64,000 nucleotides of DNA from Paracoccus sp. MBLB3053 (lineage in GTDB: Bacteria > Pseudomonadota > Alphaproteobacteria > Rhodobacterales > Rhodobacteraceae). The position numbers and the translations under genes were made by a program. The stretch lies in contig NZ_JAVQLW010000002.1 of assembly GCF_031822435.1 (NCBI RefSeq), positions 1 to 64,000 on the forward strand. The letters are read 5' to 3'. Below the pieces are notes generated by a model that was given only the letters and a program-made list of their open reading frames with translations, was not told where the DNA came from and searched no databases. Positions 1 through 9,531 of this stretch are shown here, one piece after another. Each line of letters opens with the position of its first letter. Positions within the stretch are counted from its first letter, which is position 1.

Positions 1-942
1 ATGGCAAAGAAACCCTCCAAGGTCATCATCACCTGCGCGGTCACCGGCTCGGTGCATACGCCTTCGATGTCGGACCACCTGCCGCTGACCCCCGACCAGA
101 TCGTGCAGAACGCCGTCGATGCTGCCAAGGCAGGTGCCGCGATCCTGCACCTGCACGCCCGCAATCCCGAGGATGGTAGCCCGACCGCAGATCCCGCGAT
201 CTTTGACTTGATCGTGCCGCGGATCCGCGAGCAGACCGATGCCGTCATCAACATCACCACCGGCGGCAGCACCCGAATGACGCTTGAGGAACGGCTGGCG
301 TATCCGCTGAAGCTCAAGCCCGAGATGTGCTCGCTGAACATGGGGTCGATGAACTTTTCAATCCATCCGGCAGCGCGCCGGATCGAGCACTGGAAATACC
401 AGTGGGAAAAGCCCTACATCGAAGTGATGGAGGATCTGATCTTCCGCAACACCTTCAGGGATATCAAGCATATCCTGAGCGTCTTGGGTGATGAATGTGG
501 CACGCGCTTCGAATTCGAATGCTACGATGTGGGCCATCTCTACAACCTCGCCCATTTCATGGATGAGGGGCTGATCAAGCCGCCCTTCTTCATCCAGTCG
601 ATCTTCGGCATCCTGGGCGGTCTCGGCCCGGACCCCGAAAACCTGGCCATCATGCGCAGCACCGCCGACCGGCTGTTCGGCCGCGAGAACTATCGCTTTT
701 CGGTCCTGGGCGCGGGTCGCCACCAGATGTCACTTCTGACCATGGGGGCGATCATGGGCGGCAATGTCCGCGTTGGGCTTGAGGACAGCCTCTACCTGTC
801 CCGAGGCGAGTTGGCCCGCAACTGCGCCGAGCAAGTGCAGAAGATCTCGCGTATCCTGGGCGAGTTGTCGCTGGACATCGCCACACCACAGGACGCCCGC
901 GAGATGCTGGGCCTCAAGGGCATGGCGAGCGTCACATACTGA
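1..942 (+). CDS. Beta-keto acid cleavage enzyme (BKACE, DUF849 family)
   Basis: A 313-residue protein of the Zn-dependent BKACE family (type member Kce, 3-keto-5-aminohexanoate cleavage enzyme), which condenses a beta-keto acid with acetyl-CoA and splits it into acetoacetate and a new CoA ester. The family signature is visible near the N-terminus: ITCAVTGSVHTPS at about residues 10-22, and the metal-binding HLHAR at residues 50-54, where His50 and His52 match the Zn ligands of Kce. The length is normal for the family. The substrate cannot be told: BKACE members act on carnitine-, lysine- or other keto acids. The ATG lies at the very first base, so promoter and operon partners are outside the window. 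A perfect hairpin follows the stop codon. Confidence 0.85.
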   Translation: MAKKPSKVIITCAVTGSVHTPSMSDHLPLTPDQIVQNAVDAAKAGAAILHLHARNPEDGSPTADPAIFDLIVPRIREQTDAVINITTGGSTRMTLEERLAYPLKLKPEMCSLNMGSMNFSIHPAARRIEHWKYQWEKPYIEVMEDLIFRNTFRDIKHILSVLGDECGTRFEFECYDVGHLYNLAHFMDEGLIKPPFFIQSIFGILGGLGPDPENLAIMRSTADRLFGRENYRFSVLGAGRHQMSLLTMGAIMGGNVRVGLEDSLYLSRGELARNCAEQVQKISRILGELSLDIATPQDAREMLGLKGMASVTY

Positions 943-956
943 ACATTCCTCAGTGG

Positions 957-984
957 ATTCTGGCAGGTGGCATCCTGCCAGAAT
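957..984. terminator. Perfect 11-bp inverted repeat after the BKACE gene
   Basis: Arms ATTCTGGCAGG and CCTGCCAGAAT pair perfectly around a 6-base loop (TGGCAT), 15 bases after the BKACE stop. There is no T-run behind it, so it may be a terminator or mRNA-end stabiliser. As a symmetric site 78 bases upstream of a LacI-family gene it could also be an operator. Confidence 0.55.
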
Positions 985-1061
985 TCGCACGAGCCGCCAA
1001 ACCTGTCTTGGCATGAGGCCAAGGCTTGTTTATGCCCGTGCCATTCGAGGGAGGAAAAAAC

Positions 1062-2090
1062 GTGCGTCGTCCGACCGTTCATGATGTGGCGAGGACCGCG
1101 AAAGTCAGCCTGGCGACCGTCGATCGCGTGCTGAACGGACGCGAGGGCGTCCGCCCAAGTACCCAGACGCGGGTGCAGGCGGCGATCGAGGCCTTGGGAT
1201 TCGAGCGGGACATCTCAGCCGCAAACCTGTCCAAGAAGCGCGTCTACCGCTTCCACTTCGTTCTACCCGATGGGCCGAACAGCTTCATGCGCAACCTAGA
1301 CGCCGAGGTCCGCCGCCATGCCGCCTTCGCCCTGCGCGACCGGACCGAGATCTCGGTCACCGTGGTGCCGCCCTTCGACACAAGGGCGCTGGCCACGGCC
1401 TTGAACGGGATTGCCGGGACCGAACCGGATGGCGTTGCGGTCGTGGCCTCGGAGGCTTCGGAAGTGCGCGAGGCCGTGGCGGGTCTGAAGGCGCGCGGCA
1501 TTCATGTCGTGACACTCGTCTCGGACCTTCCCCTTTCGGCGCGCAGCCATTTCGTGGGAATTGACAATGTCTCGGCCGGACGAACGGCCGCAGCGCTTCT
1601 GGGACGCTTCTGTCGAGCCCGGCCTGGGAAGGTCGTGATCGTCTCGGGCTCGATGCTGGTGCGCGACCATGTGGAGCGACGTCTGGGATTCGAACAGGTC
1701 ATGGCCAGCGAATTCCCCGAACTCGAACTGCTGCAGCCTGTCGAAGGACGCGACCAGTCCGAACTCGTCGAGCAAAAAATGAGGTACGTTATTCAGAATT
1801 ACGCCGATATTACCGGCGTCTATAATCTGGGTGGTGGCAATCATGGGCTGTCGCGGGCCCTGGAGGCCATTCCAGCCGGGACGCGTCCCCGCGTGGTCGC
1901 CCATGAATTGACCACACAATCGCGATTGGCCCTGCAGGACGGGAAATTTGATGCAATTCTGCACCAGGATATCGAACGCGAGGTCGCTGCTGTGACCGCG
2001 TTGCTGCGGGCCTTCTGCGATGGTTCGGAGATTGCGCCGGGCGAGGGGCGTGTTCGGATCGAGATTTTCATGCGTGACAATCTGCCTTGA
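1062..2090 (+). CDS. LacI-family transcriptional regulator of the xylo-oligosaccharide locus
   Basis: A 342-residue LacI/GalR-type repressor. The N-terminal helix-turn-helix (PTVHDVARTAKVSLATVDRV, residues 4-23) and hinge are followed by a periplasmic-binding-protein-like effector domain. I chose GTG 1062 because GAGGGAGG sits 8-15 bases upstream and the HTH begins immediately after. The longer frame from 1026 adds an unconserved leader. It lies directly upstream of, and codirectional with, the importer operon at 2209, so a xylose or xyloside effector is inferred. It is clearly a paralog of the regulator at 14174: both share the unusual DRV-N-RxGV region, (Q/E)RDI-AANLS and the F-LP stretch. 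A palindrome GTACGTAC at 2130-2137, between this gene and the binding-protein gene, is a possible operator core. Confidence 0.85.
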   Translation: MRRPTVHDVARTAKVSLATVDRVLNGREGVRPSTQTRVQAAIEALGFERDISAANLSKKRVYRFHFVLPDGPNSFMRNLDAEVRRHAAFALRDRTEISVTVVPPFDTRALATALNGIAGTEPDGVAVVASEASEVREAVAGLKARGIHVVTLVSDLPLSARSHFVGIDNVSAGRTAAALLGRFCRARPGKVVIVSGSMLVRDHVERRLGFEQVMASEFPELELLQPVEGRDQSELVEQKMRYVIQNYADITGVYNLGGGNHGLSRALEAIPAGTRPRVVAHELTTQSRLALQDGKFDAILHQDIEREVAAVTALLRAFCDGSEIAPGEGRVRIEIFMRDNLP

Positions 2091-2208
2091 TCCAGGGTTG
2101 GCAGGGGTTTTAAACGCAAGATTTTTGATGTACGTACCTCAGTAATTCCGATTCGGAGGGCCCGGTGCGCCGGGAAGAAATCGGTCGGAAAAACTGAGGA
2201 GGGGGAAA

Positions 2209-3465
2209 ATGAACAAATTTCTACCGATCGCGCTGATGGTTGCGGCAAGCGCGAGCATGGCTTCCGCATCGACTGAGATCCGCGTGCTGCGCGTCCAGCC
2301 GAGTGCGAAGGAGGGCGCCTTTTACGAGCGGGTCGAAAAGGCCTTCGAGGAAAAGAATCCGGATGTCGACGTCGTCTTCGAATATATCGCCAACGAGGCC
2401 TACAAGTCGAAGCTGCCGACGCTGCTGCAATCCTCGACCAAGCCGGACCTGTTCTATAGCTGGGGCGGGCAGACGCTGGTCGAGCAGACCAAGGCGGGCT
2501 TCCTGGCCGACATCTCGGGCGCAGTTTCGGACGAGGTGCGCGCGACGTTCCCCGAACCGGCTCTGGCGGCCTATACCGTTGACGGTGCCCTGCGCGGCCT
2601 GCCTCTTTATGCGACCGAAGTGGCATTCTGGGTCAACACCGAGCTGACCGAGAAGGCCGGCGTCGACTACACGACGATCAAGACCTGGGACGATTTCCTG
2701 GCGGCGGTCCAGAAGATCAAGGATGCCGGCATCACACCGATCATGGCCGGCGGGCAGGACAAGTGGCCGCTGCATTTCTATTGGAGCTACCTTGCGCTGC
2801 GCGAAGGCGGTGCGGATGCCATCAACAAGGCGATGCAGGGCGAAGAGGGCGGCTTCTCGGGCGAGGCCTTCGTCAAGGCCGGGGCCGATTTCCAGAAGCT
2901 GACAGCGCTCGAACCGTTCCAGCCGGGCTACATGGCCACGACCTACGAGGTCGCCAGCGGCATGTTCGCGGACGGCAAGGCCGCCTTCCACCTCATGGGC
3001 GACTGGGATTATGGCCCGATGCGCGCGCGTTCGCAAAGCGGCAAGGGGCTGCCGGACGAGCAGCTTGCCTTCATGGCCTTCCCCGCTATCGGCGAACCGG
3101 TGACCGAGGGCGGTGCCGGCGCCACGCTGGGCGGCATGAACGGCTGGGCGGTCACCGCCGATGCCGATCCCAAGGCCAGCGAATTCCTGACCTTCATGCT
3201 TAACCTCGAGCACCAGAAGGAAATCGGCAGCGAAGGCATCTTCGTGCCGATCGTGAAAGGTGCCGAAACCTCGCTGACCAACCCGTTCTTCCAGCGCGTC
3301 GCCGCCGACATCGCCGGCTCGACCCATCACCAGATCTTCCTTGACCAGTATCTGGGCGCCTCGGTCGGCGCCACGGTGAACGACATTTCTGCCGATCTCG
3401 CGCAGGGTGTCATCGCCCCCGAGGACGCCGCAGCCCAGGTCCAGGAGGCCTGGGAGTTCCGCTGA
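2209..3465 (+). CDS. ABC sugar importer, substrate-binding protein (family 1, xylo-oligosaccharide-type)
   Basis: A 418-residue extracellular solute-binding protein. A Sec signal peptide covers residues 1-20 (MNKFLPIALMVAASASMASA). The mature part shows the family-1 pattern: an N-terminal FEEKNPDVDV segment, TKPDLFYSWGGQ, and a C-terminal domain with MNGWAV. AGGAGGGGG lies just upstream of the ATG. It is the first gene of an operon with two permeases, a GH43 beta-xylosidase and a MalK-type ATPase, so beta-xylosides or xylo-oligosaccharides are the inferred cargo. A hairpin separates it from the permease genes, a usual way of keeping binding-protein mRNA in excess. Confidence 0.88.
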   Translation: MNKFLPIALMVAASASMASASTEIRVLRVQPSAKEGAFYERVEKAFEEKNPDVDVVFEYIANEAYKSKLPTLLQSSTKPDLFYSWGGQTLVEQTKAGFLADISGAVSDEVRATFPEPALAAYTVDGALRGLPLYATEVAFWVNTELTEKAGVDYTTIKTWDDFLAAVQKIKDAGITPIMAGGQDKWPLHFYWSYLALREGGADAINKAMQGEEGGFSGEAFVKAGADFQKLTALEPFQPGYMATTYEVASGMFADGKAAFHLMGDWDYGPMRARSQSGKGLPDEQLAFMAFPAIGEPVTEGGAGATLGGMNGWAVTADADPKASEFLTFMLNLEHQKEIGSEGIFVPIVKGAETSLTNPFFQRVAADIAGSTHHQIFLDQYLGASVGATVNDISADLAQGVIAPEDAAAQVQEAWEFR

Positions 3466-3477
3466 GCCCTGCGACCC

Positions 3478-3498
3478 GCGCCCGCAACCTGCGGGCGC
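3478..3498 (+). terminator. Intercistronic hairpin between binding protein and permease
   Basis: GCGCCCGC and GCGGGCGC form an 8-bp perfect stem around AACCT, right after the binding-protein stop. Such hairpins in malEFG-type operons act as partial terminators or block 3' exonucleases, which raises the ratio of binding protein to permease. The second ABC operon of this window has the same arrangement at 29327. Confidence 0.6.
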
Positions 3499-3526
3499 AT
3501 CCCCTTTCTGCATCCGGAGTTCCCCG

Positions 3527-4465
3527 ATGTCCCTGAGCGAAATTCCCGCTCTGGCGCCGGTTGCCGGCCCGAAATCCCGTCCGCTTCGCAAGAAGGGTTC
3601 GGGAGGCAGGCTTACGGCAATCCTGCTGCTGCTTCCGCCAGCGCTGATCCTGTTCAGCCTGTTCGTGATCCTGCCTTTGACGGAGTCCGGCTATTACGCG
3701 TTCTTCGACTGGAACGGCTACGGCCAGCCCGAGAACTTCGTGGGCCTGCGCAATTTCGAACAGGTGGTCGGGCATGGCGTCTTTCACACCGCGCTTGGAA
3801 ATACCGCCAAGATCGTGATCGCCTCGCTTTTGATCCAGATGCCATTGGCGCTTTTTCTGGCGCTGCTGATCTATCGCAAGACGCCAACCAACTCGCTGTT
3901 CCGGCTGATCTTCTTTGTGCCCTATATCCTGGCCGAAGTGGCTGCCGGCCTGATCTGGAGCTTCGTCTTCGACGGAAATTACGGTGTCACCGCTTCGCTT
4001 GCGCAGTCTATGGGGATCGAGAATTTCTTCATCCTCGCGGATCGTGACTGGGCCTTTGTTGCCGTGCTGACCGTGGTGATCTGGAAGTATTTCGGCTTCC
4101 ACATGATGATCTACATCGCCGCGTTGCAGGGCGTGCCCGAAGACATGATCGAGGCCGCCCAGATCGAGGGTGCGAACAAGGTCCAGATCGTGCGTTACGT
4201 CCAGATCCCGCAGATCAAGCCGGCCATCATCGTCAGCGCATTCTTCGCAATCATCGGCTCGCTGCAGGTCTTCGACGTGATCATCCCGCTGACCAATGGC
4301 GGCCCGTCGAACCAGACCCATACCATCGTGACCTATCTTTACACCTTCGGCCTGACCCGGATGAAGATCGGCTTCGGCAGCGCTATCGGTGTACTGTTGT
4401 TCATCGCCGCCGTAGGCGTCGCGATCTTCTACCAGCGCATCTTCATGAAAGGGGCCAAAGCATGA
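3527..4465 (+). CDS. ABC sugar importer permease, MalF type
   Basis: A 312-residue inner-membrane permease of the MalFG/UgpAE class. It has a basic cytoplasmic N-terminus, a first membrane segment at about residues 30-55 (ILLLLPPALILFSLFVILPL), five further segments, and the EAA loop EAAQIEGANKVQ that docks the ATPase. ATG 3527 is preferred over the longer frame from 3407 because it falls after the binding-protein stop and hairpin. It overlaps the next permease gene by four bases (ATGA), a sign of translational coupling. Confidence 0.88.
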   Translation: MSLSEIPALAPVAGPKSRPLRKKGSGGRLTAILLLLPPALILFSLFVILPLTESGYYAFFDWNGYGQPENFVGLRNFEQVVGHGVFHTALGNTAKIVIASLLIQMPLALFLALLIYRKTPTNSLFRLIFFVPYILAEVAAGLIWSFVFDGNYGVTASLAQSMGIENFFILADRDWAFVAVLTVVIWKYFGFHMMIYIAALQGVPEDMIEAAQIEGANKVQIVRYVQIPQIKPAIIVSAFFAIIGSLQVFDVIIPLTNGGPSNQTHTIVTYLYTFGLTRMKIGFGSAIGVLLFIAAVGVAIFYQRIFMKGAKA

Positions 4466-5292
4466 GCCGTGCTCACTTCTGGCGCAATTTCGCGCGGGTG
4501 TCCTTCCTTTGCCTGGTGGCGAGCTTCGTGCTGGCCCCGATGCTCGCCACTGCGCTTGGCGGCTTCAAGTCCAATGCCGAGCTGCGGATGAACGCCTTTG
4601 CTCTGCCGGAAAGCTGGAACACTGCCTTCTACGCCTCGATCATCACCGATCCGGGCTTCTGGAGATATCTCGGCAATTCGATGCTGATCTCCGTGGCGAC
4701 GGTGATCCTGACCCTGCTGGTCGGGGCGGCGGCGGCCTATGTTTTCGCGCAGATCAAGTTCTTCGGCTCAAAGATGCTGTTCTCGTACCTGCTGCTGGGC
4801 TTGATGTTCCCCTTCGCGACCGCAATCCTGCCCTTGTTCATCAAGGTGCGCGACATTGGTCTGCTTGACACTTATTGGGCGGTGATCCTGCCGCAGACGG
4901 CCTTCGGCCTGTCGCTGGCGATCCTCTTGTTCCGCACTTTCTTCGAACAGCTGCCCAAGGAACTGTTCGAGGCCGCCTATCTCGACGGTTGCAGCTATGT
5001 CCGCTTCTTCTGGCGCTTCACGCTGCCGCTCTCGACACCAATCCTTGCGACGGTGGGCGTCTTCGTCTTCGTGCAAAGCTGGAACAATTTCCTGCTGCCG
5101 CTCGTGGTGCTGAACTCGCGTGATGCCTTCACCTGGCCCTTGGGCCTGATGCAGTTCCGCGGTGAATTCGTCACCGAATGGAACCGCACTCTGGCCTTCG
5201 TGACCCTCACCATCCTTCCCGCGATCGCCTTCTTCTTCGCGGCCCAGAAATACATCGTGGCCGGCCTGACCGGTGGCGCCGTCAAGGGATGA
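4462..5292 (+). CDS. ABC sugar importer permease, MalG type
   Basis: A 276-residue partner permease with six predicted membrane segments. The EAA motif is EAAYLDGCSYVRFFWRFTLP in the last third. The start overlaps the previous gene (ATGA at 4462-4465) and its own stop overlaps the ATG of the GH43 gene (ATGA at 5289-5292). Subunit stoichiometry is therefore probably set by coupled translation. Family and position make it the second half of the channel for the inferred xylo-oligosaccharide importer. Confidence 0.88.
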   Translation: MSRAHFWRNFARVSFLCLVASFVLAPMLATALGGFKSNAELRMNAFALPESWNTAFYASIITDPGFWRYLGNSMLISVATVILTLLVGAAAAYVFAQIKFFGSKMLFSYLLLGLMFPFATAILPLFIKVRDIGLLDTYWAVILPQTAFGLSLAILLFRTFFEQLPKELFEAAYLDGCSYVRFFWRFTLPLSTPILATVGVFVFVQSWNNFLLPLVVLNSRDAFTWPLGLMQFRGEFVTEWNRTLAFVTLTILPAIAFFFAAQKYIVAGLTGGAVKG

Positions 5293-6983
5293 CCCCCATG
5301 CTCGACATCCAGAACATCCAGAACCCCATCCTTCCGGGCTTCAACCCCGATCCCTCCATCGTCCGCGTGGGAGATGACTACTACATCGCGACCTCGACCT
5401 TCGAATGGTATCCGGGCGTGCAGATCCACCATTCGCGCGACCTCGCGAATTGGCAGCTGGCCGCGCGTCCGCTGACCCGCGCCTCGCAACTTGACATGCG
5501 CGGCAATCCGGATTCCGGTGGGGTCTGGGCGCCCTGCCTCAGCTTCTCCGACGGCCTCTTCTGGCTGATCTATACCGATACCAAGCGCCGGGACGGCGCA
5601 TGGAAGGACAGCCACAACTACCTAGTGACCGCGCCCACGATCGAGGGCCCCTGGTCCGAGCCGGTCTACCTGAATTCCTCGGGCTTCGATCCGTCTCTGT
5701 TCCACGACGAGGACGGGCGCAAATGGCTCGTCAACATGATCTGGGACCACCGCCAACAGGGCGGGGACAAGTTCGGCGGTATCGTCTGCCAGGAATACTC
5801 CGTGGCCGAGCAGCGCCTGGTCGGAGAGATCCGCAACATCTACCGCGGCACCGACCACAAGCTCACCGAAGGGCCGCATATCTACCGCAAGGACGGCTAT
5901 TACTGGCTGCTGACCGCCGAGGGCGGCACCGGCTACGAACATGCCGCGACCATGGCGCGGTCGAAAGACCTGTTTGGCCCCTACGAGACCGATCCGGCCA
6001 AGCATCTCCTGACCTCGAAGGACGCGCCCGAGGCCTATCTGCAGCGCGCCGGTCACGCCGATATCGTCGAGACGCAGAATGGCGAATTCTTTATGGTCCA
6101 TCTATGCTCGCGCCCGCTCGACGCGACGCGCGGTTCTGCTCCGGGGCGTGTCGTCGGCATCCACGAGGAGGACGCCCGCCGCTCACCCCTTGGTCGCGAG
6201 ACCGCGATTCAGAAACTGGTATGGGACAAGGGCGAATTCCCGCGTCTGGCGCATGGCGGCTGCGTGCCTGCCGATGCCGCGCCCGCGCCGGGTCTGCCGC
6301 ATGCCCCGGTCGCGCCGATCGTCACGCGCCATGACTTCGCCCCCGGCCCGCTGCCGGTCGAATTCCAATGGCTGCGCACACCCGAGCCGGATCGCCTGTT
6401 CTCGCTCGACGCTCGCCCCGGCGCGCTGCGGATTTTTGGTCGCGCGGCACCGGGCTCGACCTTCGAGCATGCCCTGGTCGCCCGTCGCCAGGTCGACATC
6501 GCCTATTCGGCGGAAACCGAGATCGACTTCCAGCCCGAGAGCTACCAGCAATTTGCCGGCCTGATCTCGTGGTATAACGGCTTCAAGTTCCACTATCTTG
6601 CGGTTTCGGCCACGGATAATGGGGCGCGCGAGCTGCGTGTGCTGTCCTGCCCCGCCGACTGGCCGATGTTGCGCGTCGAGCAACCGCTGGCCGAACCCGT
6701 GGCGCTGCCCGCGACCGGGACAATCCGGCTGGGTTGCGACGTGGACGGTATGGTCCTTCGCTTCCGCTATGCCATCGGCAATGGCGAATGGACCGATCTG
6801 GGCGTCGAACTCGACCAGTCCGCAATCTCCTGCGAGGCAGGGAACGGTCCGGGCAACAACTTCACAGGGGCTTTCATCGGCATGTGCGCGCATGACACGT
6901 CGGGTCGCGGGCAGCACGCCGATTTCCTCAACTTCACCTACCAGCCCGTCCCTTCCGGGCCGAGCAATTCGGGAGCGGCATGA
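5289..6983 (+). CDS. GH43 beta-xylosidase, cytoplasmic
   Basis: A 564-residue glycoside hydrolase family 43 enzyme that removes xylose from the non-reducing end of xylo-oligosaccharides. The three GH43 carboxylates are visible: catalytic base Asp21 in GFNPDPSIV, the pKa-modulating Asp in [10 protein letters not shown], and the catalytic acid Glu in [15 protein letters not shown]. The five-bladed propeller takes up roughly residues 10-320. A C-terminal beta-sandwich (about 340-555, ending in FLNFTYQP) is typical of XynB-type beta-xylosidases. There is no signal peptide, so it acts on sugars brought in by the adjacent ABC importer. The ATG at 5289 overlaps the permease stop; a second in-frame ATG at 5298 is possible. 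It overlaps the ATPase gene by four bases. Confidence 0.9.
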   Translation: MTPMLDIQNIQNPILPGFNPDPSIVRVGDDYYIATSTFEWYPGVQIHHSRDLANWQLAARPLTRASQLDMRGNPDSGGVWAPCLSFSDGLFWLIYTDTKRRDGAWKDSHNYLVTAPTIEGPWSEPVYLNSSGFDPSLFHDEDGRKWLVNMIWDHRQQGGDKFGGIVCQEYSVAEQRLVGEIRNIYRGTDHKLTEGPHIYRKDGYYWLLTAEGGTGYEHAATMARSKDLFGPYETDPAKHLLTSKDAPEAYLQRAGHADIVETQNGEFFMVHLCSRPLDATRGSAPGRVVGIHEEDARRSPLGRETAIQKLVWDKGEFPRLAHGGCVPADAAPAPGLPHAPVAPIVTRHDFAPGPLPVEFQWLRTPEPDRLFSLDARPGALRIFGRAAPGSTFEHALVARRQVDIAYSAETEIDFQPESYQQFAGLISWYNGFKFHYLAVSATDNGARELRVLSCPADWPMLRVEQPLAEPVALPATGTIRLGCDVDGMVLRFRYAIGNGEWTDLGVELDQSAISCEAGNGPGNNFTGAFIGMCAHDTSGRGQHADFLNFTYQPVPSGPSNSGAA

Positions 6984-7984
6984 TGGCCGAGGTCAAACTT
7001 ACCGGGATCAACAAGTCTTTTGGCGGGCATGTCGTCATTCCCAACCTCGACCTGACGGTTCCCGACGGGTCGTTCACCGTTCTGGTCGGGCCGTCGGGCT
7101 GCGGCAAGTCCACGCTTCTGCGGATGATCTCGGGCCTGGATCAGCCCAGCGAGGGTACCCTGCGGATCGGCGGCGAGGACATGACCCATGTCCAGCCCTC
7201 GCACCGCGGCATCTCGATGGTGTTCCAGTCCTATGCGCTTTATCCGCATATGACGGTCGCGCAAAACATCGATTTCGGCCTGCGCCTCGCCAAGATTCCC
7301 GCCGCCGAGCGGGAACGCCGCGTGGCCGAGGCCGCACGCATCCTGTCCTTGGAAAACTATCTTGATCGCAAGCCGGGCCAGCTTTCCGGGGGCCAGCGCC
7401 AGCGCGTCGCGATCGGCCGCTCGATCGTGCGCCAGCCAAAGGTCTTTTTGTTCGACGAGCCGCTCTCGAACCTCGACGCCGCCTTGCGCACGCAGATGCG
7501 GATCGAGCTGGCGCAGCTGCACCAGTCGTTGGGCGCGACGATGATTTATGTCACCCATGACCAGGTCGAGGCCATGACGCTGGCCGACCAGATCGTCGTG
7601 ATGAATGGCGGCCGGATCGAACAGGTCGGCGCCCCGATGGAACTTTACGAGCGTCCCGCGACCGAATTCGTCGCCGGCTTTATCGGCTCGCCCAAGATGA
7701 ATTTCCTGCCGGGTCACGCGGCGAGCCGCCCGGACTCGCAAAAGATCGGAATTCGTCCCGAGCATATCGACGTCTCGTCCGAGGCGGGAGCCTGGCAGGC
7801 GCAGGTCCGCGTGGTCGAAACGCTGGGCGCCGATACGATGGCTTATGTCGAGGCCGAGAAGCTGGGCGAAATGACCGTCCGCCTGCCCGGCAGCGCCCGC
7901 ATCGGCAAGGGTGAGCACATCTTCCTGACCCCCCAGCCCGCCAACCTGCATTACTTCGACGACAAGGGCCGCCGCCTGGCCTGA
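6980..7984 (+). CDS. ABC sugar importer ATPase, MalK/UgpC family
   Basis: A 334-residue ATPase with Walker [10 protein letters not shown], signature LSGGQRQR, Walker [13 protein letters not shown] and H-loop THDQ, followed by a C-terminal TOBE/OB regulatory domain from about residue 240 (IGIRPEHID). It should energise the importer whose permeases lie two genes upstream. An ATGATG gives two possible starts, 6980 or 6983. It is the last gene of this transcription unit; a strong GC hairpin follows. Confidence 0.9.
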   Translation: MMAEVKLTGINKSFGGHVVIPNLDLTVPDGSFTVLVGPSGCGKSTLLRMISGLDQPSEGTLRIGGEDMTHVQPSHRGISMVFQSYALYPHMTVAQNIDFGLRLAKIPAAERERRVAEAARILSLENYLDRKPGQLSGGQRQRVAIGRSIVRQPKVFLFDEPLSNLDAALRTQMRIELAQLHQSLGATMIYVTHDQVEAMTLADQIVVMNGGRIEQVGAPMELYERPATEFVAGFIGSPKMNFLPGHAASRPDSQKIGIRPEHIDVSSEAGAWQAQVRVVETLGADTMAYVEAEKLGEMTVRLPGSARIGKGEHIFLTPQPANLHYFDDKGRRLA

Positions 7985-7990
7985 ACCTCC

Positions 7991-8015
7991 GGCGCGCCCG
8001 GCCGACGGGCGCGCC
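7991..8015 (+). terminator. GC-rich hairpin after the xylo-oligosaccharide ABC operon
   Basis: GGCGCGCCCG and CGGGCGCGCC form a 10-bp perfect stem around GCCGA, seven bases after the ATPase stop. The U-tract is poor (TTAAT), so termination may be partial, with some read-through into xylB. Confidence 0.6.
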
Positions 8016-8078
8016 TTAATGTGCCGGATGATAAACCATGAAACTCGCAATGTTACGCCAGCCCGCAGGGGAACTGGC

Positions 8079-9521
8079 ATGATCTCGATCGGTCTCGATC
8101 TGGGCACCTCCGGGGTCAAGGCCCTGGCGATGGACGAGCACCAGAACATTCTCGCCTCGGCCGGAGCGGCCCTTACCGTGAGCCGCCCGCATGACGGCTG
8201 GTCCGAGCAGGAGCCGGCCGACTGGATCGCCGCGACCGAGCAGGCGATCGGCGCCCTTCTACGCCAGATCGACCCGGCCTCGGTCATGTCGATCGGCCTG
8301 TCGGGACAGATGCATGGCGCAACGCTGCTCGATGCCGGCGATCGGGTGCTGCGGCCCTGCCTGCTCTGGAACGACACCCGCAGCCATGCCGAGGCCGCGA
8401 AACTGGACGCGGATCCGGCCTTTCGCGCGATTACCGGCAATATCGTCTTTCCGGGCTTCACCGCGCCCAAGGTCGAATGGGTGCGCCGCAATGAGCCCGA
8501 AATCTTTGCCCAGACCGCAAAGATCCTGCTGCCCAAGGATTACCTGCGTCTCTGGCTGACCGGCGAGCATGTCTCGGACATGTCCGATGCGGCCGGGACT
8601 GGCTGGCTGTCGGTGGCGGATCGCGACTGGTCCGAGCGGCTTCTGGCCGAGACCGGGCTGACGCGCGCCCATATGCCGCGTCTGGTCGAAGGCTCGGACG
8701 TCTCGGGCCACCTGCGCCCCGAGCTTGCCGCGCGCTGGGGTCTTTCCGAGGGGGTCGTGATCGCGGGCGGAGGTGGCGACAATGCGGCCTCGGCGGTGGG
8801 CGTCGGCGTCGTGAAGCCAGGGACGGCCTTCCTGTCGCTCGGGACCTCGGGCGTGCTTTTCGCGGCGACCGAGCGTTTCCACCCGGATGCGGCGGCGGCG
8901 GTCCACAGCTTCTGCCACGCGCTGCCCGACAGATGGCACCAGATGGGGGTGATCCTTGCCGCGACCGATGCGCTGAACTGGTTCGCCCAGGTTCTGGGCC
9001 TTTCGCCCGAGGTCGCGACCCGCGATCTTGGCGATCTGCAAGCCCCGTCGCGCACCCTGTTCCTGCCCTATCTTGGCGGCGAGCGGACGCCGCATAATGA
9101 CGCGCAGGTTCGGGCCTCGTTCCTGCATCTGGGCCATGACAGTGACCGCGACGCGATGGTCTGCGCAGTGCTGGAAGGGGTCGGCTATGCGATCCGTGAT
9201 TGCCGCGATGCGCTGGCCTCGACCGGGACGCGCTTCGACCGGCTGATCGGCGTCGGCGGCGGCACGCGCTCGGATTACTGGGTCAAGCTGATCGCGACCA
9301 TCCTCGACCAGCCGATCGAGCTGCCGGTTGCGGGCGATTTCGGCGGCGCCTTCGGCGCGGCGCGCCTTGGCATGATGGCCGCGACGGGGCAGGGCGCGGA
9401 ACTCGCCGTACCGCCCCGAACCGAGCGCGTGATCGAGCCGGACCGGATGCTGACCGGGGCCTTTGCTGAAGGCCATGCGCGCTATCGAACCGCCTATCAG
9501 ACACTGAAACTTCTGCATTGA
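8079..9521 (+). CDS. xylB: Xylulokinase
   Basis: A 480-residue FGGY-family kinase that phosphorylates D-xylulose to xylulose 5-phosphate. The N-terminal phosphate-1 motif is [10 protein letters not shown], followed by the xylulokinase-specific [12 protein letters not shown]. The second half carries the ATP-binding FGGY domain with GTSGV and [12 protein letters not shown] 8079 is chosen over the frame opening at 8019 because CAGGGGA precedes it and the protein then begins [12 protein letters not shown] as the family does. A 14-codon frame (8038-8082) ends in a TGA overlapping this ATG. xylA follows 10 bases downstream, and the two form the isomerase pathway. Confidence 0.95.
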   Translation: MISIGLDLGTSGVKALAMDEHQNILASAGAALTVSRPHDGWSEQEPADWIAATEQAIGALLRQIDPASVMSIGLSGQMHGATLLDAGDRVLRPCLLWNDTRSHAEAAKLDADPAFRAITGNIVFPGFTAPKVEWVRRNEPEIFAQTAKILLPKDYLRLWLTGEHVSDMSDAAGTGWLSVADRDWSERLLAETGLTRAHMPRLVEGSDVSGHLRPELAARWGLSEGVVIAGGGGDNAASAVGVGVVKPGTAFLSLGTSGVLFAATERFHPDAAAAVHSFCHALPDRWHQMGVILAATDALNWFAQVLGLSPEVATRDLGDLQAPSRTLFLPYLGGERTPHNDAQVRASFLHLGHDSDRDAMVCAVLEGVGYAIRDCRDALASTGTRFDRLIGVGGGTRSDYWVKLIATILDQPIELPVAGDFGGAFGAARLGMMAATGQGAELAVPPRTERVIEPDRMLTGAFAEGHARYRTAYQTLKLLH

Positions 9522-9531
9522 GGGACATGAC

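Noticed and set aside
6938..8536. 532-codon minus-strand frame across the ATPase and xylB genes
   Set aside because: Spans two unrelated well-identified genes on the other strand and has no family features.
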